From Methanoculleus marisnigri JR1 (lineage in GTDB: Archaea > Halobacteriota > Methanomicrobia > Methanomicrobiales > Methanoculleaceae), in assembly GCF_000015825.1 (NCBI RefSeq), contig NC_009051.1:2350695-2414694 (forward strand): a stretch of 64,000 bases of DNA. Reading direction: 5' to 3'. Position numbers and translations under genes: made by a program. Under the pieces are notes generated by a model. That model ran no database searches and was not told the origin of the DNA. It saw only the letters and a list, made by a program, of their open reading frames with translations. The first letter of the stretch is position 1; each line of letters begins with the position of its first letter. Positions 49,893-58,478 of this stretch are shown in pieces.

Positions 49893-51944
49893 CTACTCAA
49901 CAACGAACTCTCCGTCCATCGGGGGATGGACGTCGCACCGGAAGTAGTAGGTTCCGGACTCCTCCGGCGCCGTGAAGGTGTAGGTCACCTGGCCCGGGCC
50001 GTCGATGATCTCGCCGACGAAGATCTCCTCGGCCACGGAAGAGTCCGTGTAGACCGCGACGTTGTGCGGGATGCCGGTATCCTGGTTATCGAAGACCATC
50101 GTCACGTTCGCCCCCGCCGGGACGGTGATGGTGGACGTGTTGAAGGCAAAGGCTTCGGCCACAACCCCCACGGTCACGTTCCCGGCCGCGGCCGGCGTAA
50201 CGTTTCCAGTCGGGATTGCGGTCACGTTCGTGGTCACGGCAGGTGTCGTGGTCACGTTCGCAGTCGGAACCGCCGTAACGTTTTCAGTCGGCGTTACGGT
50301 CACATTCCCGGTCACGGTCGGCGTTGCAGTCATATCCGCACCCGGAACCATCGTCACGTTCGCCGTCGGAGTCGGCGTCTCCGTCACGTTCGCCGGGACG
50401 ATCTTCCAGACCGTCCCGGTCGCATTGGCGGCGTCCGGGCCCGCGTCTTTGGACGTGAGCGCGTAGAGTTCCGACTCTCCATCCTCACCGAATCCCAGGA
50501 GGTAGGCGTCCAGGGTTCCCGCGGGCGTCCCGGTCACGTTGAGCCTCTGCAGGCTCCACATCGCGACGTCTTCGGGAGTGAGGTTCTCCGCGGAGTCCGG
50601 GAACGCCGATGCGTTCCACCCCGCCGGGGGTGTCGCGACGAGCAGGGTGGCGTTCCCGACGCCGAAGCCGGTGCTCCAGTAGCCGAAGATGTAGCGTCCC
50701 ATAAGATCCGGGAGCGCCGTGCCGTTGTAGACCCGGCCGCCGACGAAGACGACACCCAGGTCATGCCCGCCCTCGATGACGGGGCCGATCAGGGGTTCGC
50801 CGGAGGAGCCGTTTGCCGGGCAGGTCGCCGGGGGCGTTTGGGGGTTTTCCGGATCGAAGCAGTGGGTTCCCTCCCGGAGGCGCCACCCGTAGTTGCCGCC
50901 GTTCACCACAAGCGAGACTTCCTCAAAGAGATTCTGGCCGGCATCCCCCACAAAGAGGTTGCCTTCGGCGTCGAACGTGATGTACGCCGGGTTCCGGAGA
51001 CCGTAGGCGTAGATCTCGGGCGGGATGCTTTCGTTCGCGACGAACGGGTTGTCCGCCGGGATTCCGTAGAGGGGACCCGCCGCCGTCGTCCGGGTGGCGT
51101 TCTCCAGCGGCTCCGTCACGTTCCTGGCGGTGACGTTGTCCACGTCGATCCGGAGCACGCTGCCGTAGATCTTCGTCAGGTCCTGGGCGTTCCCGATCTC
51201 CGGGGTGTGGCCGGTGCCGTTGTCGTTCGCCGCGCCCCCGTCCCCGAGCGGCACGTAGAGGTAGCCGTCACGCGGGCCGAAGGCGATGCTCCCGCCGTTG
51301 TGGGTGGACTGCGGTTTGTCGATCTCCATTAAGATCTTCTCCGAGGTCGCGTTGACCTGGTCGGGGTTTGCGGGGTCGACCTTGAACTCGGAGAGGCGGT
51401 TCGTGCAGTCCCAGTCATCAGGCGCCTCCTCGCGGAGGGGCGTGCTGTAGAATGCAAATACCCGCCCGTTCTCCCCAAAGTCGGGGTGGAAGGCGATCGA
51501 GAGGAGCCCGCGCTCGTCGAACGACGGGGTGAGGTTGACCATCCGGTCGCGGACGTCGAGGAACGGTTCCTTGATGAGTGTGCCGTTCTCGTCGATGATC
51601 GAGACCGTCCCGACCTGGTCGACGACAAAGAGCCTGCCCGTGCCGTCGCCGGCATCCGTGAGCATCAGCGGCGCGACGAGGCCTTCGGCTACGAGTTCGA
51701 GACTCACGTTAATCGTCTCGTTCTCCCCGGCAAATCGGGTGAACGAGGTGTTGTTCAGGAGTTCCGCCGCGTACGCCGACCCGGCGTTCGTCAGGTTTCC
51801 GGCAAAGGCCGTTATATCCTCTTCTTCGGGAGCGGAAGTCTGCGTGAGGCCGGTTCCACCGTCCGGGTACACCCCGGCCCCGGCAACGCCTGCCAGGGCA
51901 AGGAGCACGAGGACGGATATCATGACTGCAGTTACTCGTGTCAT
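49893..51944 (-). CDS. PQQ-type soluble sugar dehydrogenase fused to a cupredoxin
   Basis: A 683-residue exported protein. A signal peptide (1-23) is followed by a six-bladed beta-propeller of the soluble aldose/sorbosone dehydrogenase family, about 60-500. Typical features are GLLSIAFHPDF, the HNGGSIAFGP segment and YVPLGDGG. Next is a linker of about 80 residues built from TPT/NVT repeats rich in N-glycosylation sequons. A plastocyanin-like cupredoxin closes the protein (about 590-683) with Cu ligands in VPHNVAVY and YYFRCDVHPPM. The fusion suggests oxidation of a sugar with electrons passed to the copper domain. Whether PQQ is available in this organism is unknown. Confidence 0.87.
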   Translation of the reverse strand: MTRVTAVMISVLVLLALAGVAGAGVYPDGGTGLTQTSAPEEEDITAFAGNLTNAGSAYAAELLNNTSFTRFAGENETINVSLELVAEGLVAPLMLTDAGDGTGRLFVVDQVGTVSIIDENGTLIKEPFLDVRDRMVNLTPSFDERGLLSIAFHPDFGENGRVFAFYSTPLREEAPDDWDCTNRLSEFKVDPANPDQVNATSEKILMEIDKPQSTHNGGSIAFGPRDGYLYVPLGDGGAANDNGTGHTPEIGNAQDLTKIYGSVLRIDVDNVTARNVTEPLENATRTTAAGPLYGIPADNPFVANESIPPEIYAYGLRNPAYITFDAEGNLFVGDAGQNLFEEVSLVVNGGNYGWRLREGTHCFDPENPQTPPATCPANGSSGEPLIGPVIEGGHDLGVVFVGGRVYNGTALPDLMGRYIFGYWSTGFGVGNATLLVATPPAGWNASAFPDSAENLTPEDVAMWSLQRLNVTGTPAGTLDAYLLGFGEDGESELYALTSKDAGPDAANATGTVWKIVPANVTETPTPTANVTMVPGADMTATPTVTGNVTVTPTENVTAVPTANVTTTPAVTTNVTAIPTGNVTPAAAGNVTVGVVAEAFAFNTSTITVPAGANVTMVFDNQDTGIPHNVAVYTDSSVAEEIFVGEIIDGPGQVTYTFTAPEESGTYYFRCDVHPPMDGEFVVE

Positions 51945-51977
51945 GGGCCCCTCCTGTCGGGGACGAGCATATATTCG

Positions 51978-53981
51978 TTACCCTCCCCGTTCGTATATCC
52001 TGACACCCCCCTCGTCGTAGATGAGACGAAGCTCCCGGTCCGGCAGCCGGACGTCGTAGCGCTCGTGCTCGGGCTCGCCGACGTAGAGGAGGGTCGCGTT
52101 GTACTTCTCCATCAGCGCGACGGTCTCCTCCGGATTCTCATAGATCGCCCGAATATCAGCCGGACGCTCCGTGTACCAGGCGCCGTTTCCCCGCCACGTC
52201 AGTTCGTGGCCGATCTGCCCGAGAATCGTCGGGATGCCGGAAAAAGACGAGACCCTCGAGTAGTAGCCGTAGTCGCCGTTCTCCGCCTCGACGATCCGGT
52301 GATCGCCGTCGAGCGTCCGGAGGAAGTCGATCGCCGCGGCTTCACCCGGCCGCGTGGCCTCGAGGTAGGCAAGCCCGTCCAGAGTGGTGTAGCCCGCCGG
52401 GGGGTAGTCGATCCCGAGGAGGCCCCGGCCGATATCGACGTCGAGAGCGAACGGGGCGACGATGAGGGCGACGGCTGCGGCGACGGCAAGCCACCGCCCC
52501 GCCGGGAGGGCCGGCCGCCGTCCTGCAAGCCACTTCCCGGCGAGGAGGAGGGAGCCCGTGCCGAGAAGGATCCAGGCGTCGAAGTAGAACTTGAAGATGG
52601 TGTTGAACCGGCTGTAGTCGCCCCCGAGCATCTCCTCAAGGTAGAAGACCTCGCAGAAGATGAGCACCGAAAGACCGGCGATACAGAGGAGGTCCGGGAA
52701 CGCGTGACGCCTCCGCAGGAGAAGGTAGGCGAGCGGCACCAGGAGAATCGCGAGCGCGGCGTAGCCGGCGACGAGGGGCGGGACGGCGACGGCGAGCGCC
52801 ACCGGAAATCGCCGGATATCCCGGACGACGGCTGCGTAGACGATTGCGAGGAACCCGCCCCAGACCGCGAGGAAGGCGAGCGGGTCGGTGGGAGGAAGGC
52901 CCCACCCGATCCCGCCGATACCCGCGGGTTCGAGGTACAGGTAGTAGGGGAGATAGATGAGGAAGGCGACCGCGGGGACCACGGCGGCGGCGACGAGGGG
53001 GGAGCGGTCGCGGAGAGAGAGCACGAGGAGGAAGGCGGCGACGATGGGGCCGTAGACGAGGGCGTCCCAGGAGGAGAGGAGCGGCATCGAGCCGATGGAG
53101 AGGGCCAGGAGAAGGGCGAGGGTCCCACGCGCCCGAAGATCGAGCCCGCCCCACCGGCACCATGCAAACCCGAGGAGGAGGAGAAGGAAGGCCTGGTTGA
53201 ACACGGCCATCTCGAAGGCGTGGACGTTCCCGAGAAGGAGTGAGAAGGCCGGAAACTCGAACCGGGCGCCGGCAATGATCCAGTTGGCGTCCTGCAACGC
53301 GTTATAGAGGTCGGCGCCCGCGGCGAGGAACCAGACGACCGACGGCGGGACGAGGAGGAGGGGCGCGAGGGGGAGCCACCGCCACCGCGAAAGAAGGAGA
53401 TGCCCGAGGGCATAGAGCGCGACAAACGACGTCCCGTAGACCGTGGCCGGGATGAGGTTGAAGGCCACCTCCGACGGTATGGCGGTGACGATTGCAAGGC
53501 AGCCCATCAGCCAGTGCCCGAGGTAGTAGTAGACCGTAAGGTGCCCGCCTGCAAACCAGGGATCGAGCGGCGGCACCACGGGCTCCCGGATGACGCTCGC
53601 GAGGAAGGCGTGGTTCATGTACTGCTCGCTGAAGTAGCCGATGGGCGGGTTTACGAACCGGACCGCAAGCGCAAATAAAAAGCCGACAAGGAAGACCGCG
53701 TCCCAGAAAAGGAGGCTCCGAAGCTCCCCTAACCGGTAATCGCCCCGCTGGATGCCGTATACGGCGAGACCAACGAAGAGGAGGAGGGCGAGGGCGACCG
53801 GGACGCGGAGGAGGCCGCAGTACCAGGTCGCGAGGGCGAAGAGGAGGAGGGAGGCCGGGTAGGCCGCCGGGTAGGCATGGTCCCCGAGTGCCGGGCGGAG
53901 CCGGGGCCAGAGGGCGAGCTGGAGGCCTTTGAGGAGGGCGGCCCAGAGGAGCACGTCGTACGCCTGCAGGATGAGTTCCAC
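51978..53981 (-). CDS. DUF2298 (Chlor_Arch_YYY-type) membrane protein
   Basis: A 667-residue protein with about 14-16 spans and a C-terminal soluble domain of about 130 residues. The LTVYYYLGHWLMG motif near residues 149-161 is the YYY signature of the family, found mainly in Archaea and Chloroflexi. The layout, with an acidic loop and C-terminal external domain, resembles GT-C glycosyltransferases. A role in protein or lipid glycosylation is plausible but unproven. It is 33 bp upstream of the sugar dehydrogenase gene on the same strand, so both may be co-transcribed. Confidence 0.88.
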   Translation of the reverse strand: MELILQAYDVLLWAALLKGLQLALWPRLRPALGDHAYPAAYPASLLLFALATWYCGLLRVPVALALLLFVGLAVYGIQRGDYRLGELRSLLFWDAVFLVGFLFALAVRFVNPPIGYFSEQYMNHAFLASVIREPVVPPLDPWFAGGHLTVYYYLGHWLMGCLAIVTAIPSEVAFNLIPATVYGTSFVALYALGHLLLSRWRWLPLAPLLLVPPSVVWFLAAGADLYNALQDANWIIAGARFEFPAFSLLLGNVHAFEMAVFNQAFLLLLLGFAWCRWGGLDLRARGTLALLLALSIGSMPLLSSWDALVYGPIVAAFLLVLSLRDRSPLVAAAVVPAVAFLIYLPYYLYLEPAGIGGIGWGLPPTDPLAFLAVWGGFLAIVYAAVVRDIRRFPVALAVAVPPLVAGYAALAILLVPLAYLLLRRRHAFPDLLCIAGLSVLIFCEVFYLEEMLGGDYSRFNTIFKFYFDAWILLGTGSLLLAGKWLAGRRPALPAGRWLAVAAAVALIVAPFALDVDIGRGLLGIDYPPAGYTTLDGLAYLEATRPGEAAAIDFLRTLDGDHRIVEAENGDYGYYSRVSSFSGIPTILGQIGHELTWRGNGAWYTERPADIRAIYENPEETVALMEKYNATLLYVGEPEHERYDVRLPDRELRLIYDEGGVRIYERGG

Positions 53982-54074
53982 ACCCTGCTATCGGGGGCCC
54001 GGGTATATGCGGTTTGCGCTCGCCCCCAACGGGATGATTTAACCAGGGGTCCCGCCATACCACTCAGCCAGGAT

Positions 54075-54926
54075 ATGATCGACACAAAGAAGACCAGGAC
54101 TTCGGGGGTCATCAGCCTCCGGGAGAGGGGGAAGATCGCCATCCGGGGAAAGGTTCTCGCCGGCGTGATGACCGCGCCGCAGATGGCGGCAGTGTCCCGG
54201 ATCGCAGAGGAGTTCGGGGACGGCACGGTCGGGCTGACGGCCCGGCTCAACGTGGAACTCCCCGGGATCGACCGGCGGGACGCGGGAGTGGTTGCAGAGC
54301 GGCTCCGGCAGGCCGGGATAGAGCCGGGGAGCACCGGGGCCACCCTTCGATCCGTCGTCGCCTGCAAGGGTACCGTCTGCAGGCACGGGTGTTACGATAC
54401 CCAGGGGCTCGCCCGGGCGATCGAGGAGCGTTACGGGGGGTGCGACCTCCCCCGGAAACTGAAGATCTCCGTTGCAGGGTGCCCGAACAACTGCGCAAGG
54501 GTTCAACTCAACGATATCGGGATCATGGGGAGGCGGTTCCCCCTGTTTGCCGATGAATGCGAAGGCTGCGGGGCGTGCGAGAAGGTCTGCCGGGAGGGAG
54601 CCGTCCGGGTCACCGACGGCAAGGTTCTCTTCTCGGAGGAGGCCTGCATCGGTTGCGGCGACTGTATCACAATCTGTCCAGGAGAGGCGATCGGTACCGC
54701 TTCGGAGGGAGTGCGCTTCTTCCTCGGCGGGAGGTCGGGCAGGGTGCTCCGGGTCGGCACCGGGGCCGACGATCTCGTCGCCGAAGAAGAGGCGGTCGCG
54801 ATCGTCGGAAGGTTGATTGACTGCTTCCGGGAGAACGCATTGCCGGGCGAACGGCTCGGGGAGATGATGGAGCGCGTGGGGACGGGGATCATCTTCGCAG
54901 CCGCCGGGATGAGGCCGCGGGAGTGA
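54075..54926 (+). CDS. Small siroheme sulfite reductase-like protein (Dsr-LP type)
   Basis: A 283-residue protein like the small dissimilatory sulfite reductase-like proteins of methanogens. It has an N-terminal ferredoxin-like half-domain and then the siroheme/Fe-S motif C97-x4-C102 with C136-x3-C140 (CPNNC). Two ferredoxin clusters follow at C162/165/168/172 and C191/194/197/201. It may reduce sulfite or nitrite or act in assimilation; most methanogen members are untested. The first motif has only four residues between its Cys, with another Cys (C106) nearby, so the exact ligand set is uncertain. The ATG at 54075 follows a CCAGGAT sequence. Confidence 0.88.
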   Translation: MIDTKKTRTSGVISLRERGKIAIRGKVLAGVMTAPQMAAVSRIAEEFGDGTVGLTARLNVELPGIDRRDAGVVAERLRQAGIEPGSTGATLRSVVACKGTVCRHGCYDTQGLARAIEERYGGCDLPRKLKISVAGCPNNCARVQLNDIGIMGRRFPLFADECEGCGACEKVCREGAVRVTDGKVLFSEEACIGCGDCITICPGEAIGTASEGVRFFLGGRSGRVLRVGTGADDLVAEEEAVAIVGRLIDCFRENALPGERLGEMMERVGTGIIFAAAGMRPRE

Positions 54927-54937
54927 GCCCCTCTCCC

Positions 54938-55180
54938 TTACTGCGGCGGCGCCTCCGCTCTCGGCCCGCCGTCCCAGTCACCGCACTCGGTGACGGTCAG
55001 CCATGTCTCCCTGAACCTCTCCTCCTCCAGCCGCACGATCCGGGCGGTCCCGCCGAGGCTCTCCTCGACCTCGAAGAACTCCCGCGCCTTCTGCGCGTTG
55101 AACGGGCCGTAGCGCCTGATGCCGTCACGGTCGTCGAGGACCTCGACCCTGTACTTCAGTCGGGAAACGTTCATCGTCAT
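54938..55180 (-). CDS. Small hypothetical protein
   Basis: An 80-residue charged soluble protein, unrecognised. A beta start (KYRVEVLDDRDG) precedes a helix (NAQKAREFFEVEESLGG) and a further strand pair, a compact alpha/beta pattern. It is convergent with the sulfite reductase-like gene, 11 bp apart. An in-frame ATG two codons downstream (55174) may be the true start. Function unknown. Confidence 0.65.
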   Translation of the reverse strand: MTMNVSRLKYRVEVLDDRDGIRRYGPFNAQKAREFFEVEESLGGTARIVRLEEERFRETWLTVTECGDWDGGPRAEAPPQ

Positions 55181-55415
55181 TCACCGGACGGGAGAATCGC
55201 CTGCGGATCCATAAACCTTGGGGCGTCCTGCCGGAATCCAGTGGGTCGGGAAAGTGTCGGGGGCAGATTGGAGAGGGCGATCCGGATTCCACCGCGCGGC
55301 ATCGCCCCGAACACCAATCATCTCCCGGCGTAACGCTTGATGAGAGAAGCTCAAGGGGATTGACTGCGCATTCTTTTTACGGCTCTCCTGCTGTCTGCCC
55401 GTCCCGATGAGCTAC

Positions 55416-55423
55416 AATATATA
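55416..55423 (+). promoter_or_regulatory. TATA box of the zinc-ribbon gene
   Basis: AATATATA lies about 40 nt before the ATG at 55462, inside an AT-rich stretch, and no ribosome binding site is seen. Transcription would start about 15 nt before the ATG. Confidence 0.4.
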
Positions 55424-55461
55424 CTATCCAGTCATATCTCTACAGGCAGTGTTCTATCTGC

Positions 55462-55656
55462 ATGAGCAATCCAATGGATTATAACAGAGGAAACAGAAAT
55501 TTTGGCGGTCCCAGAAACTTCGGCGGCCCCCGTGAAATGACGAAGACCGTTTGTTCGGACTGTGGAAAAGAGTGCGAAGTCCCCTTCAAGCCGACCGAAG
55601 GCAGACCCGTGTATTGCCAGGACTGCCTCCCGAAGCACAGAAAACCCCGGTTCTAA
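55462..55656 (+). CDS. CxxC-x17-CxxC zinc-ribbon protein
   Basis: A 64-residue protein with a Gly/Asn/Arg-rich N-terminal tail (two NFGGP repeats). A single zinc-ribbon follows: CSDCGKECEVPF then VYCQDC, the CxxC-x17-CxxC type with an extra Cys in between. Such proteins occur widely in archaea and may bind nucleic acid; function unknown. It stands alone downstream of a strong TATA-like element. Confidence 0.85.
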   Translation: MSNPMDYNRGNRNFGGPRNFGGPREMTKTVCSDCGKECEVPFKPTEGRPVYCQDCLPKHRKPRF

Positions 55657-55807
55657 ACCAATACATTCTTCTTTTTCGAGAATCGTTAGAGTGAGGTTCC
55701 GGTCGAGACCGGAGAGTCACGAGACAGTCTTGCCGGATCACCGGCAACACCCAATTCCTCCGGAGCGGAGCGTCCCGGGGTACCGTGACAACCCCGGGAG
55801 AGCGGGC

Positions 55808-56677
55808 TCACCGGAGCCCGAGTTCAGAGAAGAGATTGTCCCGGAGCGCCCGGAGAGCATCCCCCGCCGCCGAGTCACCCCGGGTCACGGGGCGGCCGTT
55901 CCGGACGGCGTCGACTACTGCCGGATCGAACGGGATCTTCCCGGCCACCGCGATACCTTCTTTCTCGCAGTAGTCCTCGATCCTTGCACAGATATCCTCC
56001 GCAAGGTCGAACCGGTTGATGGCGACGAAGATCCGGACGCCGAACCGGCGGCAGACCGTCACCAGCCGCTCGAGGTCGTGGAGCGCCGAGACCCCCGGTT
56101 CCGTGACGATGAGAACCGCGTCCATGCCGCTGATCGTCGCGATCAGCGGGCAGCCTATTCCCGGCGGGCCGTCGGCAAGCAGCAGGTCGGCGCCGTCCGC
56201 AAGGCTCGCGGCCCGCTTCTTCACCTCGGTGACGAGCAATCCTGAGTTCCCGGAGCCCGGGAAGAGCCGGGCATGGGCGAGGTTGCCCCGGTCGGTCGCC
56301 GAGGTGTAGATCTCGCCGCAGACACGGGGTTCCATCGAGATCGCTCCCGTGGGGCAGACATACGTGCAGACAGCGCAGCCCTCGCAGTGCATCGTGTCCA
56401 CCTCCCAGGCGTCGTCGCGGCGCACGATTGCCCCAAACCGGCAGTGGTCGGCGCAGATACCGCAGTCGCGGCACCGCTCCGGGTCGATCCGGGCCGCCGC
56501 AAGCCCCCGGAACTCTTCCGTGGTGAGCCGCCGGGGCTCGAAGAGGAGCTCCAGGTTCGCGGCGTCCACGTCGCAGTCAGCGAGAACCTGGGGCACAGCG
56601 CTCACATCCGCGAGCGCCGCGGCCACCATCGTCTTCCCGGTGCCGCCCTTGCCGCTGACGACCGCAAGCCGGATCAC
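55808..56677 (-). CDS. Ferredoxin-containing MinD/ParA-like ATPase (second copy)
   Basis: A 289-residue deviant-Walker ATPase. SGKGGTGKT is at about 9-17 and a two-cluster ferredoxin insert lies at about 66-115 (CRDCGICADHC; CEGCAVCTYVC). The DGPPGIGCP switch region is typical of the Nbp35/Mrp branch with ferredoxin insertion. Such pairs occur next to NifX-like genes in anaerobes and probably take part in Fe-S or metal-cofactor assembly. It overlaps the companion ATPase stop by 4 bp and is the last gene of this cluster. Confidence 0.92.
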   Translation of the reverse strand: MIRLAVVSGKGGTGKTMVAAALADVSAVPQVLADCDVDAANLELLFEPRRLTTEEFRGLAAARIDPERCRDCGICADHCRFGAIVRRDDAWEVDTMHCEGCAVCTYVCPTGAISMEPRVCGEIYTSATDRGNLAHARLFPGSGNSGLLVTEVKKRAASLADGADLLLADGPPGIGCPLIATISGMDAVLIVTEPGVSALHDLERLVTVCRRFGVRIFVAINRFDLAEDICARIEDYCEKEGIAVAGKIPFDPAVVDAVRNGRPVTRGDSAAGDALRALRDNLFSELGLR

Positions 56678-57525
56678 GGGCTCACCCCCGCGATCTTTAC
56701 GATCGCTTCAAAGAGGGCGGCGAACCGCTCCTCCCACCCGGGAAGGTCGCGGCAGATGAGGCCGCCACGGTTCTGGACGGCGGCGATCTCCCGCGAGAAC
56801 GGGATGGTCATGATGACGGGAAGCCCGCGCTCCCGGCAGAAGTCGAGGGTCTCCTCGTCCTTTCCGTCGCTGCGGTTGATCACGACGCCAGCGGGAATAC
56901 CGACCCTCTCCACCACCTCGGCCGCGAGGCGGAGGTCGTGCAGCCCGAACGGGGTCGATTCCGTCACCAGGATGCAGGCATCGCTCCTCTCGAGGGTCTC
57001 GATCACCGGGCAGGCGATCCCCGGGGAAGCGTCGTAGAGGGTGAGCGGGTGCCCCTCCGCGAGCAGTTTTGCCGCCCTGATGACCGCCGGGGCCATCACC
57101 TCACCCTCGTTCAAGACGCCGCTGATCAGCGTGAGGGCGGGCAGCGGGCGGGAGCACGCGACCCGGCCGACGGTGCGCGGGACCTCCCGGACGGCTCCCT
57201 GCGGGCAGACAAGGGAACAGCCCCCGCACGAGTGGCAGAGTTCCGGGAAGACGAGGACGCGGTCTTTGAGGACCGAAAGCGCCCCGAACCGGCAGAACTT
57301 CCCGCACTCACCGCAGAGATTACAGCGGGCGGGATCGATCTCCGGGACCGGTGTCGTCACCGGCACGTCCACGGCAGGAGCCGGAAAGAAGAGGTGGAGG
57401 TTCGGCTCCTCGACGTCGCAGTCGACGAGTGCCACCTCGCGGGAGCAGGAGAGCGTGCAGGCAAGGTTCGCCGCCACCGTGCTCTTCCCGGTGCCGCCTT
57501 TCCCGCTTGCAATCGCGATCTTCAT
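56674..57525 (-). CDS. Ferredoxin-containing MinD/ParA-like ATPase (first copy)
   Basis: A 283-residue paralogue of the downstream ATPase, with SGKGGTGKST at about 7-16 and a ferredoxin insert (CNLCGECGKFC; CHSCGGCSLVC) at about 67-105. DASPGIACP marks the switch II region. The ATG at 57525 gives a start at MKIAIASGKGG, as normal for the family. Two such ATPases side by side likely form a heterodimer. Genes for two NifX-like proteins precede it on the same strand, 13 bp away. Confidence 0.92.
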   Translation of the reverse strand: MKIAIASGKGGTGKSTVAANLACTLSCSREVALVDCDVEEPNLHLFFPAPAVDVPVTTPVPEIDPARCNLCGECGKFCRFGALSVLKDRVLVFPELCHSCGGCSLVCPQGAVREVPRTVGRVACSRPLPALTLISGVLNEGEVMAPAVIRAAKLLAEGHPLTLYDASPGIACPVIETLERSDACILVTESTPFGLHDLRLAAEVVERVGIPAGVVINRSDGKDEETLDFCRERGLPVIMTIPFSREIAAVQNRGGLICRDLPGWEERFAALFEAIVKIAGVSP

Positions 57526-57538
57526 GCTGAATCCCGGC

Positions 57539-57880
57539 TCAGGCGAGGGGGAGCGGCTGCAGGTTCCCGGCGGTATATTCCGCGAGGGCATCGGCCACGC
57601 TGCCGCTTCCGCGGTAGGCGTAGACTTTGAGCCCGCCCACTTCGAGCGCTTTCGCGGCGTTCCCGCCGACCTGACCGGTGATGACCACCGTCGCGCCGTG
57701 CTCCGAAAACATCTGGACCGCCCGGGGGCCGACCCCCCCGGCAGCGTCAACGAGGGGGTTTTCGATCGATTCCGCTTTCCCCGTCTCCGTGTCGACGAAG
57801 ACGAAGTAAGGTGCCCGGCCGAACCGCTGCTCGACCGGGGCGTCCGTGCCTGCTGCACGTGCCGTGATACCGACTATCAT
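57539..57880 (-). CDS. NifX/NafY-like dinitrogenase cofactor-binding family protein
   Basis: A 113-residue protein of the family that binds iron-molybdenum cofactor or its precursors. It has VEQRFGRAPYFVFVDTETG, GGVGPRAVQMFSEHGATVVITG and GGNAAKALEVGGLKVYAY. No nitrogenase genes are in the window, so a general iron-sulfur or metal-cofactor carrier role is more likely. The ATG at 57880 starts just before the domain. It lies between a second NifX-like gene and the ATPase pair, forming one transcript. Confidence 0.9.
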   Translation of the reverse strand: MIVGITARAAGTDAPVEQRFGRAPYFVFVDTETGKAESIENPLVDAAGGVGPRAVQMFSEHGATVVITGQVGGNAAKALEVGGLKVYAYRGSGSVADALAEYTAGNLQPLPLA

Positions 57881-57944
57881 GCTAATACACTCCTCTGTTG
57901 CTTTTTGCTCATATGAGCATAATACTATGGTTGGTGCACCCGCC

Positions 57945-58304
57945 TCAGTGGTGCCCGTCGCACTCGCCGCCGTCTTCGTGGTGGCAGGAGCTCTTCCCCG
58001 GAGAAAGACGGCCAGCAATATAATCCTGTGCCACGTAATCAGTGTTTCCACTGACGCCGAGGAGAACCTGAATACCGTTTTCGTTGAAGAGTTCGACGGC
58101 CCGCGGCCCCATCCCGCCCGCGAGGATCAGGTTGACACCGTGCTCCGCGAGAAAGACCGGGAGCCGCCCGGGTTCGTGACCGGGGTTCGGGAGATCGTCC
58201 CTCCTGTAGATGATCGAATCTTCGACGTCGAATATGGCGTAACCCTGGCAGTGCCCGAAGTGTTCGGATACCCTGTTTTCGTCCTGTGCAATTGCTATTC
58301 TCAT
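57945..58304 (-). CDS. NifX-like protein with His/Cys-rich tail
   Basis: A 119-residue NifX-family protein (VSEHFGHCQGYAIFDVED; LAGGMGPRAVELFNENGIQVLLG). Its C-terminal tail is CHHEDGGECDGHH, rich in His and Cys and likely metal-binding. It leads the four-gene cluster of two NifX-like and two ferredoxin-ATPase genes. The tail distinguishes it from its downstream paralogue and suggests a metal-delivery role. Confidence 0.9.
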   Translation of the reverse strand: MRIAIAQDENRVSEHFGHCQGYAIFDVEDSIIYRRDDLPNPGHEPGRLPVFLAEHGVNLILAGGMGPRAVELFNENGIQVLLGVSGNTDYVAQDYIAGRLSPGKSSCHHEDGGECDGHH

Positions 58305-58478
58305 AATATCTCCTGTTCCTTGCGACTTCGTGCATACCGCCGGCCGCAGACAAACGTACTACACATATGCGCGAAAGAAAGTAAAACCACCTATCGTACC
58401 ATCCGGTGCCGGGCCGGGGAACCTTTTTTAAGGGGAGCGACATCCTGCGGTGTGAGTTGCAGAAACCTGGTGAGATTG

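Noticed and set aside
50150-50420. repeated GTCACGTTC units as a tandem DNA repeat
   Set aside because: They are explained as codons of the TPT/NVT linker in the dehydrogenase-cupredoxin protein; spacing is irregular.
57846-58478. 5' extension of the Lon-like protease frame
   Set aside because: It runs antisense to the two NifX-like genes. The family start and a ribosome binding site support 58479.
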